62,216 bases of DNA from an uncultured Aeromonas sp. (GTDB lineage Bacteria > Pseudomonadota > Gammaproteobacteria > Enterobacterales > Aeromonadaceae), in contig CAMFLW010000006.1 in NCBI GenBank assembly GCA_945957575.1, positions 1-62,216 of the forward strand. Direction: 5' to 3'. A model generated the notes under the pieces. The model was not told where the DNA came from, made no database searches, and saw only the letters and a list, made by a program, of their open reading frames with translations. Below are positions 1-7,488 of the stretch, in pieces. The position numbers and the translations under genes are program-made. How positions within the stretch are numbered: position 1 is the stretch's first letter; the number at the start of each line of letters is the position of its first letter.

Positions 1-29
1 TACCGTGCAGCCAAATTGTCATTGATAGC

Positions 30-60
30 AAACAGCCCGCATCGCGGGCTGTTTGTTTAT
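30..60. terminator. Bidirectional intrinsic terminator
   Basis: An 11-bp perfect stem (30-40 with 44-54, core CAGCCCGC/GCGGGCTG) and a 3-nt loop are followed on the plus strand by a T-rich stretch. It lies just past the stop of the minus-strand histidine kinase gene. It could end that transcript and also a plus-strand gene left of the window. Confidence 0.7.
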
Positions 61-63
61 CGC

Positions 64-1500
64 TTATCTTGCAGGAGGTAGAGGGAGGAACACACTCACC
101 TCCAGCCCCCCTTGCGGCCGGTTGTGGACATCGAGGTCGGCGCCGTGCAACTGGGCGATGCGCGAGACGATCGCCATGCCGAGACCCACGCCATCCCCCT
201 GCTGGGGATTGACCCGAAAGAAACGCTCATACAGCCGGGGCAAGTCGCTGGCAGGAATGCCGGGGCCGTTGTCGCTCACATCCACCCTCACCCGGTTGCC
301 TTCCCGCTGTACCCGAACCTTGATCTCGCCCTCAGGCTGGGTGTAGCGCAGCGCATTGTCGATCAGGTTGCTGAACAGCAGCTCAAGCAGGGTGGCTTGC
401 CCAATTACCAGTTGCGGCAGGGCACACTCCAGCGACAACTGCTGATCTTTCTTGAGGGCGATGGGGGCCAGGGTCGCAAGCGTGCCTTGCAGCAGGTGGC
501 CCACCTCCAGCTCGATCAATACCAGTCCCTGCTGGTTGTCGATACGGGCCTGGGTCAGCAGTTGGCGGAGCAGCCGATCGCTGCGGTCGAGGGCCTGCAG
601 CATCTTGTGCAGCGACTGTTGGCGGCTCTCTTCATTGTCGGCCGCCAGGGCATTCTCACTGTGGATCCGCAGCACCGCCAGCGGGGTGCGCAGTTCGTGG
701 GCCGCCTCATTGGTGAACTGTTTCTCCCGCTCAATGGTCTCCGCCAGCGCTTGCATCAGCCGGTTGATCTCGTTGGTGAGGGGCGTCAGCTCCTGAGCGT
801 TCACCTTGCGACTGAGCGGGCTCAGGTTGGCGGGGTGACGTTCGCTGATGGCCTGGGCCAGCTGACGCAGGGGGGCCAGCCCGCGGGTGATAATCCACCA
901 GAGCATGGCCAGCAGGAAAGGGAGGGTGATCAGCAGCGGCAGCATGGTGAGAGTGGCCATCTTGCTGGCCAGCTCGCTGCGCTCATCATCACGCTCCGCC
1001 ACCACCAGCCAGGTCTGCTCCTGCTCGTTGTAGAGGGTGAAGGTGCGCCACTGGTGGCGATCCTTCTCTACCGTGTTGAAACCGCGGGCCAGTTTAACCA
1101 GCGGTTGAGCCGGGGCACTGGGGGCACGCAGCAGCAGGCCGCCTTTTTCATCGAGCAGCTGGAAGTAGAGATTGCGTTCGAACTCGTGGCCGTAGGGAGT
1201 GAGCTCCCGATCCTCGCCGGTCAGGTTGAGGCCGGGATCCTGCTGCCACTCTTCGGGGTTGTGCGCTTCCCACTCCTGATAGACGCTGCCGTTGGCGGGC
1301 AGTTGCCCCTGCTGGGCCATGTAGCGGGCCAGCAGCTGATTGGTGATGCGGGCCGACTGGGCGAGGCGGGCATCAAACAGCTCCTCCATCTCGTGGCTCG
1401 CCTCCATGTAGCCGATAAAGGCGCTGATGGTGAGACTCAGGCTCACCAGCGTCAGGATACCGGTGAGCAGAAAGCGGCGAATGGAGCGGGGGCGTTTCAT
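64..1500 (-). CDS. Sensor histidine kinase, QseC/PmrB-like
   Basis: Inner-membrane sensor kinase of 478 residues that should phosphorylate the response regulator encoded just upstream. Visible order: TM1 about 9-30, a periplasmic sensor region about 31-180, TM2 about 185-205, a HAMP-like linker, and the phosphoacceptor box FTNEAAHELRTPLA with His268. The N box (NLIDNALRYT), G1 (DNGPGIP) and G2 (GVGLGMAIV) form the ATPase domain. The start ATG overlaps the regulator's stop as ATGA, so the pair is translationally coupled. The short sensor domain and overall layout resemble QseC, but the ligand cannot be read from sequence. The position behind a biosynthetic-looking operon suggests it senses or controls that pathway (inference). 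Confidence 0.9.
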   Translation of the reverse strand: MKRPRSIRRFLLTGILTLVSLSLTISAFIGYMEASHEMEELFDARLAQSARITNQLLARYMAQQGQLPANGSVYQEWEAHNPEEWQQDPGLNLTGEDRELTPYGHEFERNLYFQLLDEKGGLLLRAPSAPAQPLVKLARGFNTVEKDRHQWRTFTLYNEQEQTWLVVAERDDERSELASKMATLTMLPLLITLPFLLAMLWWIITRGLAPLRQLAQAISERHPANLSPLSRKVNAQELTPLTNEINRLMQALAETIEREKQFTNEAAHELRTPLAVLRIHSENALAADNEESRQQSLHKMLQALDRSDRLLRQLLTQARIDNQQGLVLIELEVGHLLQGTLATLAPIALKKDQQLSLECALPQLVIGQATLLELLFSNLIDNALRYTQPEGEIKVRVQREGNRVRVDVSDNGPGIPASDLPRLYERFFRVNPQQGDGVGLGMAIVSRIAQLHGADLDVHNRPQGGLEVSVFLPLPPAR

Positions 1501-2183
1501 CGTGCGGGTGTCCGGCTTGGCTGTTCGAGCTGGGGAATGATGTAGCCTACCCCGCGAATATTGCGGATAAGGTCGCTATAGAACTTCTTGCGCAGATGGT
1601 GAATATGCACCTCTACCGCGTTGCTCTCGACTCCCTCGTCCCAGCCGTAGAGGCTCTGTTGCAGCTGATCCTTGCTCAGCACCCGGCCGCTTTGGCTGAT
1701 CAGCTCCTGCAACAGCTTGTATTCGTGGGGGGTGAGTTTGACCGCTTCCCCCCGATAGGTGACCTGCTGGGATTCGGGATAGATGAGGATATCGCCATAC
1801 TCCAGCACCGCCTGAGCCTGTCCCTTGCTACGGCGCACCAGCGCGCGCAGGCGGGCGTTGAGCTCCTGCAGGGCGAAGGGTTTGACCATGTAGTCGTCGG
1901 AGCCGGCATCGAGGCCGACGACCCTATCGTCCAGCGCATCGCGGGCAGTAAGGATCAGCACCGGCAACTGGTGGCCCTCCCGCCGCAGCTTGCGCAGCAG
2001 GCTGATGCCGTCGATGTCGGGCAGGTTGAGATCGAGGATCAGGGCGGTGAACTCATCGCTCTTGAGGGCTGTCAGGGCGGGCAACCCCTGTTGCAGCCAG
2101 TCCACCGTGTAGCCGCTATGGCGCAGTGCATCCTGCATGCCGTCCCCCAGCATCACATCATCTTCTACCAGCAGGATCCGCAT
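1497..2183 (-). CDS. OmpR/PhoB-family response regulator, QseB/PmrA-like
   Basis: A 228-residue two-domain regulator. The receiver domain has the acidic pair ED at 8-9, phosphoacceptor Asp51 (ILDLNLPDIDG) and the conserved Lys in VKPF near 101. A C-terminal winged helix (about 125-220) ends in the typical RNIRGVGYII wing. The start ATG has a purine-rich ribosome site (GGGAGAAAGAA). It overlaps the downstream kinase by 4 bp. QseB and PmrA relatives bind direct repeats of CTTAA(T/G) spaced by 5 bp. Exactly such a box lies at 6669-6685 before the operon of five genes that precedes this one, so it probably controls that operon (inference). The choice between QseB and PmrA naming is not resolvable here. 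Confidence 0.9.
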   Translation of the reverse strand: MRILLVEDDVMLGDGMQDALRHSGYTVDWLQQGLPALTALKSDEFTALILDLNLPDIDGISLLRKLRREGHQLPVLILTARDALDDRVVGLDAGSDDYMVKPFALQELNARLRALVRRSKGQAQAVLEYGDILIYPESQQVTYRGEAVKLTPHEYKLLQELISQSGRVLSKDQLQQSLYGWDEGVESNAVEVHIHHLRKKFYSDLIRNIRGVGYIIPQLEQPSRTPAR

Positions 2184-2239
2184 TTCTTTCTCCCTTTTTG
2201 TTGGCTGTGGCGATCTGGTTCAGTCGCCAAGGCTTGTCG

Positions 2240-2283
2240 TGGCATAAACAACGCTGCCCACCAGTATGCAAGCTGGTGGGCAG
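2240..2283 (-). terminator. Intercistronic hairpin between TPR gene and regulator
   Basis: A perfect 11-bp stem (2254-2264 with 2273-2283, CTGCCCACCAG/CTGGTGGGCAG) has an 8-nt loop. On the minus strand it is followed by the moderately T-rich CGTTGTTTATG. It lies in the 131-bp gap between the periplasmic TPR gene and the response regulator. It may be a partial terminator that lowers read-through from the upstream operon into the regulator-kinase pair. Confidence 0.5.
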
Positions 2284-2314
2284 AGTTTAAATAGATCTTT
2301 GATCCATCAGGAGT

Positions 2315-2947
2315 TTATAGCTGGGCCAGCCGCTCGCGGATCTCCATTTTGCGGCCCTCGTCCGCCACTTCCCGGCCGGGGCGGGCCGGGGCGACCAGCG
2401 CCTTGTCGAGGTAGGTTTTGGCCTCGGCCTTGCGACCCTGATCCAGCAGGAAATCGCCATAGAAGAAGTTGGGGTCGATGCCGGTCGGGTTGATGGCCAG
2501 CGCCTGCTTGAGCAGTTGTTCGGCTTTCTCGTCATCGCCAAAGCCGACCGGCCAGCCTGGCACCTGATAGTAGAGGGAGCCCAGACTGGTGTAGGCAGAG
2601 CCGTCCAGCGCCTTGGGATCTTGCTTGAGTGCCAGCTCCAACTTGGCTTTGGCCTCTTTCACCAGCCCCAGCGCACCCAGTCCGCCCTTGGCGCCCGCCC
2701 AGGTGCTCTTGACGATGGCCGACCAGATGAGCAGGTCGGTGCGAAATGGCTCCTTGGCGCTGGCCGCTTCGGCCTGGGTGCTCAGGGTCTCGAGGCAGCT
2801 CTCTTTCGCCTTGCCGCTCTGTTGATACTGGCAGACCGCCCACTGCTGCTGGATGGGGACGAGGGCATCATCCGCGGCCATGACTGAGGTGGATCCCAGC
2901 AGGATGGCGATGGCACAAGAGGTCACTGATTGACGGGCAAAGTTCAT
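2315..2947 (-). CDS. Periplasmic tetratricopeptide-repeat protein
   Basis: A 210-residue exported protein. The start chosen is the ATG at 2947, because it gives a clean signal peptide (MNFARQ.. then a hydrophobic core, cleavage after SVMA near residue 24). The frame stays open further upstream, but that part overlaps the preceding gene. The mature part is alpha-helical with TPR-like stretches (AKLELALKQDPKALDGSAYTS, AEQLLKQALAINP, KAEAKTYLDKAL), so a protein-binding scaffold is likely. The start codon lies one base after the stop of the dehydrogenase gene, placing it firmly in that operon. I cannot assign a specific partner. It could bind a product or assist the two-component sensor in the periplasm (inference). 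Confidence 0.75.
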   Translation of the reverse strand: MNFARQSVTSCAIAILLGSTSVMAADDALVPIQQQWAVCQYQQSGKAKESCLETLSTQAEAASAKEPFRTDLLIWSAIVKSTWAGAKGGLGALGLVKEAKAKLELALKQDPKALDGSAYTSLGSLYYQVPGWPVGFGDDEKAEQLLKQALAINPTGIDPNFFYGDFLLDQGRKAEAKTYLDKALVAPARPGREVADEGRKMEIRERLAQL

Positions 2948-2948
2948 A

Positions 2949-3818
2949 TTAATGCTCCTTCTTGGTCGGGATCGGGCGGGACAAGTCTGGTTGTGGCGCA
3001 CTATTGGCGCCCGCATCAGCCGTCCCTGGCTGAAGATGACGGGCATAACGTTTGATGATCGGCAGCTGTCTGGCCAGCGCCTTGTCGACGATGCCGGGCA
3101 GCAGGGCATTGAGTCGCACGAACAGCTTCTCCGGCCAGCCGAGCCAGCTGCGGCGGGTCTCGTTGCACAACGCGATGATGGCCTCTTCGGCTACCTCCTG
3201 TGGGCTGTCGGTCTGGGTGCCGAGCGCCGCATTCATCTCGTAGGCAGCTTCGGAGTTGAGTTTGGTTCGGGTGGCACGAGGGGCAAAGTGGAGTACCTTG
3301 ATGCCGGTTCCCTCCAGCTCCCGCCCCAACGCCTCGCTAAAGCCGCGCAGGGCGAACTTGGTGGCGCAGTAGACGCTGTAGCCGGGGTAGCCGATGCCGC
3401 CAAACCCCGACCCCATGTTCATGATGATCCCCGGTTTGCGCAGACGGGGCAGCAGGGCGCGGGTCAGCTGGATCGGCGCCTCGATATTGAGCAGCAGCTG
3501 GCGCTCGACTTGCTCGCTGCTTTGATCTTCCAGCCAGGCAAACTGGTTGCAGCCGGCGTTGTTGATCAGGATGTCGAGCCCGTTATCCAGCGCCGGGTGT
3601 TGCAGCAGCTTGGCCCGCTCCTGCGCAGAGCCGAGGTCGGCGAGCACCACCTGATGGCGCTCGGGGTATGGCAGCGACTTGCACAACCGCTCCAGTGTTT
3701 GGGCTCGGCGGCCGTGCAGCAGCAGATGGGCTCCCTGGGCTGCCAGCTCCTGGGCCAGCTCCTCACCAATTCCGCCACTGGCACCGGTGAGCAGCACCGT
3801 TTTTCCGTCAAGTTTCAT
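2949..3818 (-). CDS. Short-chain dehydrogenase/reductase
   Basis: A 289-residue Rossmann-fold oxidoreductase of the SDR family. It has the nucleotide-binding motif TGASGGIG (about 12-19), the structural NNAG motif, and an active-site Ser followed by YSVYCATK (Tyr-x3-Lys). The C-terminal extension from about 230 is longer than in minimal SDRs. It starts 18 bp after the TenA-like gene stops, with a plausible ribosome site (AGAAGGGAT). Within the operon it could reduce a ketone or aldehyde made by the ligase, acyltransferase or oxidase-fold proteins, but the substrate is unknown. Other SDRs of this shape act on acyl chains, sterols or sugars, so the operon context is the only guide. Confidence 0.85.
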   Translation of the reverse strand: MKLDGKTVLLTGASGGIGEELAQELAAQGAHLLLHGRRAQTLERLCKSLPYPERHQVVLADLGSAQERAKLLQHPALDNGLDILINNAGCNQFAWLEDQSSEQVERQLLLNIEAPIQLTRALLPRLRKPGIIMNMGSGFGGIGYPGYSVYCATKFALRGFSEALGRELEGTGIKVLHFAPRATRTKLNSEAAYEMNAALGTQTDSPQEVAEEAIIALCNETRRSWLGWPEKLFVRLNALLPGIVDKALARQLPIIKRYARHLQPGTADAGANSAPQPDLSRPIPTKKEH

Positions 3819-3836
3819 GATGTAGATCCCTTCTGG

Positions 3837-4490
3837 TCACGGCGTAGCGGTGAGGTTGTAGAGCATCTCGCCGTAGAGGCGATAGACCACCTTGGTGGAG
3901 TGGATAATGGCGGCTTGATCTGCCGGGCTCTCGACCCGATCCATCAAGGATTCAAAAAACTTGAGGTGATCCTGATCCAGGGTGCCGTGGGAGCTCAGGT
4001 AGCTCATCGCTTGCGGTGGCAGGCCGAGACCCTTTTTCAGCTGATCGGCGACGGTGAGGGCGATGGCCACGCTGGTGCCTTCCAGTACCTGCACCATGCC
4101 GAAGAAGCCCATGGGGTTGCCGCGCTGGATCTGGTCGTAGAGGAAGGCCACCATCAGCTCGATGGGCAGCCCAGGCTGGCCGTGGCGCACAGCATCGGCA
4201 TCACCGCCACAGGCGCGGATATCGTTGAGGATCCACTCCTGATGGCCATACTCCTCGTCGATGTATTCGGCAATGGCGCCGCGTACCCACTCGTACTCCT
4301 GACCCAGTTTGCCGCCGGTTGCCATCAAGAGCGGAACTGTGTGGCGCACGTGGTAGTAAGCCTGTGCCAGAAAGGCGAGATAGGTGTCACGGCTGATGTC
4401 GCCACGGCGGCAGGCTTCGATGATGGGGGCGTTGAACAGATGCTCGCGCTCACTGGCAGTGGCTTGTTGCAGAGTCTGATAGAAGCTCAT
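3837..4490 (-). CDS. TenA/PqqC-fold iron-containing redox enzyme-like protein
   Basis: A 217-residue all-helical protein of the TenA/THI-4/PQQC (heme-oxygenase-like) fold. The ATG at 4490 overlaps the ligase stop as ATGA, which decides the start. Candidate metal ligands are arranged as in heme-oxygenase-like di-iron oxidases: His47 and His50 in YYHVRH, Glu80/His83 in DEEYGHQEW, Glu137 in LEGTS, then His168, Asp172 and His175 in HGTLDQDH. The thiaminase active-site cysteine of true TenA is not evident, and no thiamine genes or TPP riboswitch are nearby, so a thiamin-salvage role is unlikely. It is more likely an oxidative enzyme acting on a substrate activated by the neighbouring AMP ligase (inference). 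Confidence 0.75.
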   Translation of the reverse strand: MSFYQTLQQATASEREHLFNAPIIEACRRGDISRDTYLAFLAQAYYHVRHTVPLLMATGGKLGQEYEWVRGAIAEYIDEEYGHQEWILNDIRACGGDADAVRHGQPGLPIELMVAFLYDQIQRGNPMGFFGMVQVLEGTSVAIALTVADQLKKGLGLPPQAMSYLSSHGTLDQDHLKFFESLMDRVESPADQAAIIHSTKVVYRLYGEMLYNLTATP

Positions 4491-5953
4491 GACGATTCTC
4501 CTGTAAGGCATTGGCTGATTTGCCGGGAAAAGTGTTGGTAAATCTCGTTGCGACGGGGACGCCCATTGGCGGTCAGCATGCCGGGATGTTGATCCAGCGC
4601 TACCGGCAACCAGTGGTGCAGCCGGGCGTAGTCGGGGAGACGACGATTCAATACTTCGATCTGTTGTGGCAGTTCTGTCTCTTTGCCCGGCAGGGGCTGG
4701 ATCAGCGCCACGTTGGCGGGCTGACCATCGCCAAAGACCACGATGCGGGCGATAGCGGGGCAGAGCTGCGCTTCGGCCTCGACCCACTCTGGTGAAAAGT
4801 TGCGGCCAAAGGCGGTGATCTGGACATTCTTCTTGCGCCCGGTGATATGGAGGTAGCCCTCATCATCCAGATGACCCAGATCGCCAGTGGCAATCTGTTC
4901 GGGAGTCGCTTCGCTGCTGCCGAGATAGCCCAACATGGCGCTGCCGCTCACCATAATTTCGCCATCGCTGGCGATGGTGACCTGACAGTGGGGCAGGGGA
5001 CGGCCAACGCTGCCCGGCTTGTCGGCGCCTATGGTGTTGAGGGCCACCACCGAGCCGCACTCCGAGAGGCCATACCCCTCATACACCGGCAGGCCGAGCT
5101 GGCGGGCATGTTTGATCAGGTCGGGGGCCACCTTGCCGCCACCGACGGCAATAAAGCGCAGGCTCTTGAGCTGTTGGGCCAGCGTCGGTGTGCTGGTGCA
5201 GAGCGCCAGCAGCAGGCGCAGCAGTTCGGGCACCAGCACCAGACTGTGGGTCGGCCAGCGCAGCAGGGCTTCCCCCAGCATGGCCGCATTGAGCGAGCTG
5301 GAGCCGGTGAAACCGAGCTCCCCGAGGGACGGAATGCGGCTGCAGGCACCGGTCAGCAGCGGCACATAGAGGCCGGTGATGTTCTCAAGCAGGGTCGCCA
5401 GCGGCAGCAGGGTGAGGTGTTTTTCCACCTGGGCTGGCGCGACCCGCTCGGCCAGCGCGGTGCTCACCGCCATCATCTGGGTCAGTGACAGGCAGACCCC
5501 CTTGGGCTGGCCCGTTGTGCCGGAGGTGTAGGTGATCTTGGCGGTGCCCTTGGGCAGCGCCGGTCGATTAGCCGGGGTATGGCGCCAGAGCGGCAGTTCG
5601 CCGGTGATCAGCGAGAGCGGGTCGGCGGCATGCCACCCCTGATGATGGGGCCCCACCAGCGCATCGGCGCCGCTGCTCTCCAGCAACCACTCTTGCTGGG
5701 CCTGACTGAAGAAGTGGGGCACCGGGATCACCACGATACCGGCACGGGTACAAGCAAGATCAACCAGCGCCCATGGCAGGCCATTATCGAGTTGCAGGGC
5801 CAGGCGCTGAATGCCCGCTTGCTGCAGCTTGCCAGCCAGATGCTGGATCTGCTGCCAGAGGTTGTGGTAGTCGAGACGCTGCTGGCTGCTCAGCAGCGCA
5901 GGTGATTGCGGATTCTCGCGGGCATGTTTGGCGATGGCGGCGAACAGGTTCAT
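4487..5953 (-). CDS. AMP-binding (ANL superfamily) acid-activating ligase
   Basis: A 488-residue adenylate-forming enzyme that should activate a carboxylate as acyl-AMP and possibly transfer it to CoA. The P-loop-like A3 motif YTSGTTGQPKG is at 142-152. The A5 motif YEGYGLSEC and the A7/A8 hinge GDLGHLDDEGYLHITGRKKN are intact. The usual C-terminal catalytic lysine context looks altered (TANGRPRRNEI, with Arg where GK is common). The ATG at 5953 overlaps the stop of the upstream gene as ATGA; an in-frame GTG three codons earlier is less likely. No acyl-carrier-protein domain is fused or adjacent. The substrate is unknown; fatty acids or amino acids are both possible. Confidence 0.85.
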   Translation of the reverse strand: MNLFAAIAKHARENPQSPALLSSQQRLDYHNLWQQIQHLAGKLQQAGIQRLALQLDNGLPWALVDLACTRAGIVVIPVPHFFSQAQQEWLLESSGADALVGPHHQGWHAADPLSLITGELPLWRHTPANRPALPKGTAKITYTSGTTGQPKGVCLSLTQMMAVSTALAERVAPAQVEKHLTLLPLATLLENITGLYVPLLTGACSRIPSLGELGFTGSSSLNAAMLGEALLRWPTHSLVLVPELLRLLLALCTSTPTLAQQLKSLRFIAVGGGKVAPDLIKHARQLGLPVYEGYGLSECGSVVALNTIGADKPGSVGRPLPHCQVTIASDGEIMVSGSAMLGYLGSSEATPEQIATGDLGHLDDEGYLHITGRKKNVQITAFGRNFSPEWVEAEAQLCPAIARIVVFGDGQPANVALIQPLPGKETELPQQIEVLNRRLPDYARLHHWLPVALDQHPGMLTANGRPRRNEIYQHFSRQISQCLTGESS

Positions 5954-6624
5954 AGGGCGCACTTTTTTTGATGGGGTTGGTTGTCACTGCTCTTGCTGGT
6001 CTCGTCAAACAGGGGCGGCATGGGGGCTAGCAGGTTGAGCAGCAGGCTGCTCTGGGCCAGCACCTCACGCCCCTGATTGATGTCACCCACCATCACCTTG
6101 GGTTGGCAGCGGTAGTACTCACCCCAGGCATCGGCGTCGGCACCGACCTGATGGGACTGTGCGGGAGCCAGCTCCACCGGATTGAGTTGCAGACGGGCAA
6201 AGCTGTTACGCAGCTTGGCAGTGCCGGTAAAGGCCACGTAGTCGAGGGCGTTGTCACACAGCAGACGACACAAGGCCGCGAACATCAGGCGGGCATTGCC
6301 CGGTTCGCTGCAGGCCAGATTGCCCACTTCGATAATGCGTTTGCGTGCCGGATAGACCCCGAGGCGGGTGTTGATGGCGGCCTCGATCGGTTGCTCCAGA
6401 TACTGTTCCAGATAGAGAGGCCCCTCACTGGCATGATTGAGACCACAGGCACCGACCAGCGTTCCGTCCGCCCGATAGAGTCCCAGCAGGCAGGGGAGAA
6501 AATGGGGGATGCGGGCGTTGAACTCGAGGGTGTAGGCGGCCTGGATATAGGTTTGCAGCGCCATGACCTGTTGTGGGGACTCTGCCAGAATCAACCTGTA
6601 GGGGGCTTGGATCTCGATGGACAT
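5950..6624 (-). CDS. Thermostable-hemolysin family protein (acyltransferase-like fold)
   Basis: A 224-residue protein recognised as the 'thermostable hemolysin' (delta-VPH, T_hemolysin) family of Vibrio and Aeromonas. The family name comes from early cloning work; the sequence shows no signal peptide, pore-forming or phospholipase features. It belongs with GNAT/autoinducer-synthase-type folds. Asn36/Arg38 (EFNARIPHFLP) and IIEVGNLAC with Glu99 sit where LuxI-like proteins carry conserved residues. The ATG at 6624 is chosen for its strong ribosome site (AAGGAG, 6-nt spacing) over a start 7 codons upstream. It is the first gene of the operon, and its stop overlaps the ligase start. A role as an acyltransferase or signal synthase is inference. 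Confidence 0.75.
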   Translation of the reverse strand: MSIEIQAPYRLILAESPQQVMALQTYIQAAYTLEFNARIPHFLPCLLGLYRADGTLVGACGLNHASEGPLYLEQYLEQPIEAAINTRLGVYPARKRIIEVGNLACSEPGNARLMFAALCRLLCDNALDYVAFTGTAKLRNSFARLQLNPVELAPAQSHQVGADADAWGEYYRCQPKVMVGDINQGREVLAQSSLLLNLLAPMPPLFDETSKSSDNQPHQKKCAL

Positions 6625-6654
6625 GGGCGACTCCTTCTCTTGCAATGGTGTGAG

Positions 6655-6685
6655 AGTAAAAGGGCAAACTTAAGAAACCCTTAAG
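6655..6685 (-). promoter_or_regulatory. QseB/PmrA-type box and promoter of the hemolysin-family operon
   Basis: Two identical half-sites CTTAAG lie at 6669-6674 and 6680-6685, separated by 5 bp (AAACC). This is the direct-repeat spacing bound by PmrA/QseB-type regulators. Eight bases downstream on the minus strand is TTTACT (6660-6655), a possible -10. The box lies 45-61 bp upstream of the chosen start at 6624. Because CTTAAG is palindromic, the site could also act on the divergent methyltransferase gene. Confidence 0.6.
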
Positions 6686-6768
6686 CAGTAAAAAAAGTTG
6701 TCAGCGACGCGACGGGCAGGCAATCTGCGCCGCTGTTATCCAACAGGAAGCACCCAAGAGGAACCTCC

Positions 6769-7410
6769 ATGTCATCCACCGTCTGCTGCCCCTTGTGTGC
6801 CAGTCATCACAGTTATCCCCTGCCGGTGGCAGGCAAGCGCTATCATCGCTGCCTCGCGTGCGAGCTGGTCTGGCTGGATGCGGGCGATCATCTGGATGAG
6901 GCGGCGGAGAAGGCGGTTTACGACGGCCACGACAACCGGGTGGATGATCCCCGTTATCGCACTTTTCTGATGCGTGCTTTTGGCGAGGTGCTGGCGCGGG
7001 TGCCGCTACCTGCCAGCGGCCTTGATTTTGGCTGCGGTCCCGGCCCAGCGCTGGTGGCGATGGGGCGTGAGGCGGGTTACGACATGGTTGGATATGACAA
7101 GTTCTATGCCGACTTTCCCGAGTTGCTGGCGCGCCAGTATGACTTCATCACCAGTACCGAGGTGATCGAGCATATTGCCGAGCCGCGCGCCGTGCTTGAC
7201 CGGTTGTGGGCTTGCCTCAAGCCGGGCGGCATGCTGGTGTTGCAGACCCAGCGGGTGCTCAGTGACGAGCGGTTCAAAAACTGGCGCTATCGTCACGACC
7301 CGACCCACATCGTCTTCTTTGCCGAGGCATCGTTTCAGGTGCTGGCCACCAGCTGGCAGGCCGAGCTCAGCTTCCCCCACACCGATGTGGCTGTCATCAT
7401 CAAACCTTGA
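6769..7410 (+). CDS. Class I SAM-dependent methyltransferase with N-terminal zinc ribbon
   Basis: A 213-residue cytoplasmic methyltransferase. An N-terminal Cys pair CCPLC and a second pair CLAC (about residues 7-30) form a probable zinc ribbon. They are followed by a Rossmann methyltransferase core with motif I LDFGCGPGPAL, an acidic loop (YDKFYAD) and a motif resembling TSTEVIEH and KPGG. The start ATG is preceded by AAGAGGAACCTCC, a strong ribosome site. It is divergent from the hemolysin-family operon across 144 bp that contain the CTTAAG repeat. The substrate is unknown. The fold is shared with 2-polyprenyl and nucleoside-modifying enzymes, and a small-molecule or protein target is possible. 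Confidence 0.8.
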   Translation: MSSTVCCPLCASHHSYPLPVAGKRYHRCLACELVWLDAGDHLDEAAEKAVYDGHDNRVDDPRYRTFLMRAFGEVLARVPLPASGLDFGCGPGPALVAMGREAGYDMVGYDKFYADFPELLARQYDFITSTEVIEHIAEPRAVLDRLWACLKPGGMLVLQTQRVLSDERFKNWRYRHDPTHIVFFAEASFQVLATSWQAELSFPHTDVAVIIKP

Positions 7411-7488
7411 GCCGCGAGTATTTATTGACCATGTTTGGCATGCAGCTCGCCTGATTGCTGAGACTCTGACACCAAGGAGCGGTTGTTG

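Noticed and set aside
112-1545. Long plus-strand frame of 477 codons opposite the histidine kinase
   Set aside because: It is the antisense shadow of a clear histidine kinase gene; the translation is Gln/Leu/Gly-rich without domains.
3837-4490. Thiaminase II (tenA) in thiamine salvage
   Set aside because: No thiamine genes, no TPP riboswitch and no evident thiaminase cysteine; the ligand pattern fits an iron-dependent oxidase better.
2952-4541. Plus-strand frame of 529 codons
   Set aside because: Antisense shadow of the SDR and TenA-like genes, which show family motifs and coupled starts on the minus strand.
5950-6624. Calling the T_hemolysin-family gene a true cytolysin
   Set aside because: No signal peptide, pore-forming segment or lipase motif is present; the fold relation is to acyltransferases.
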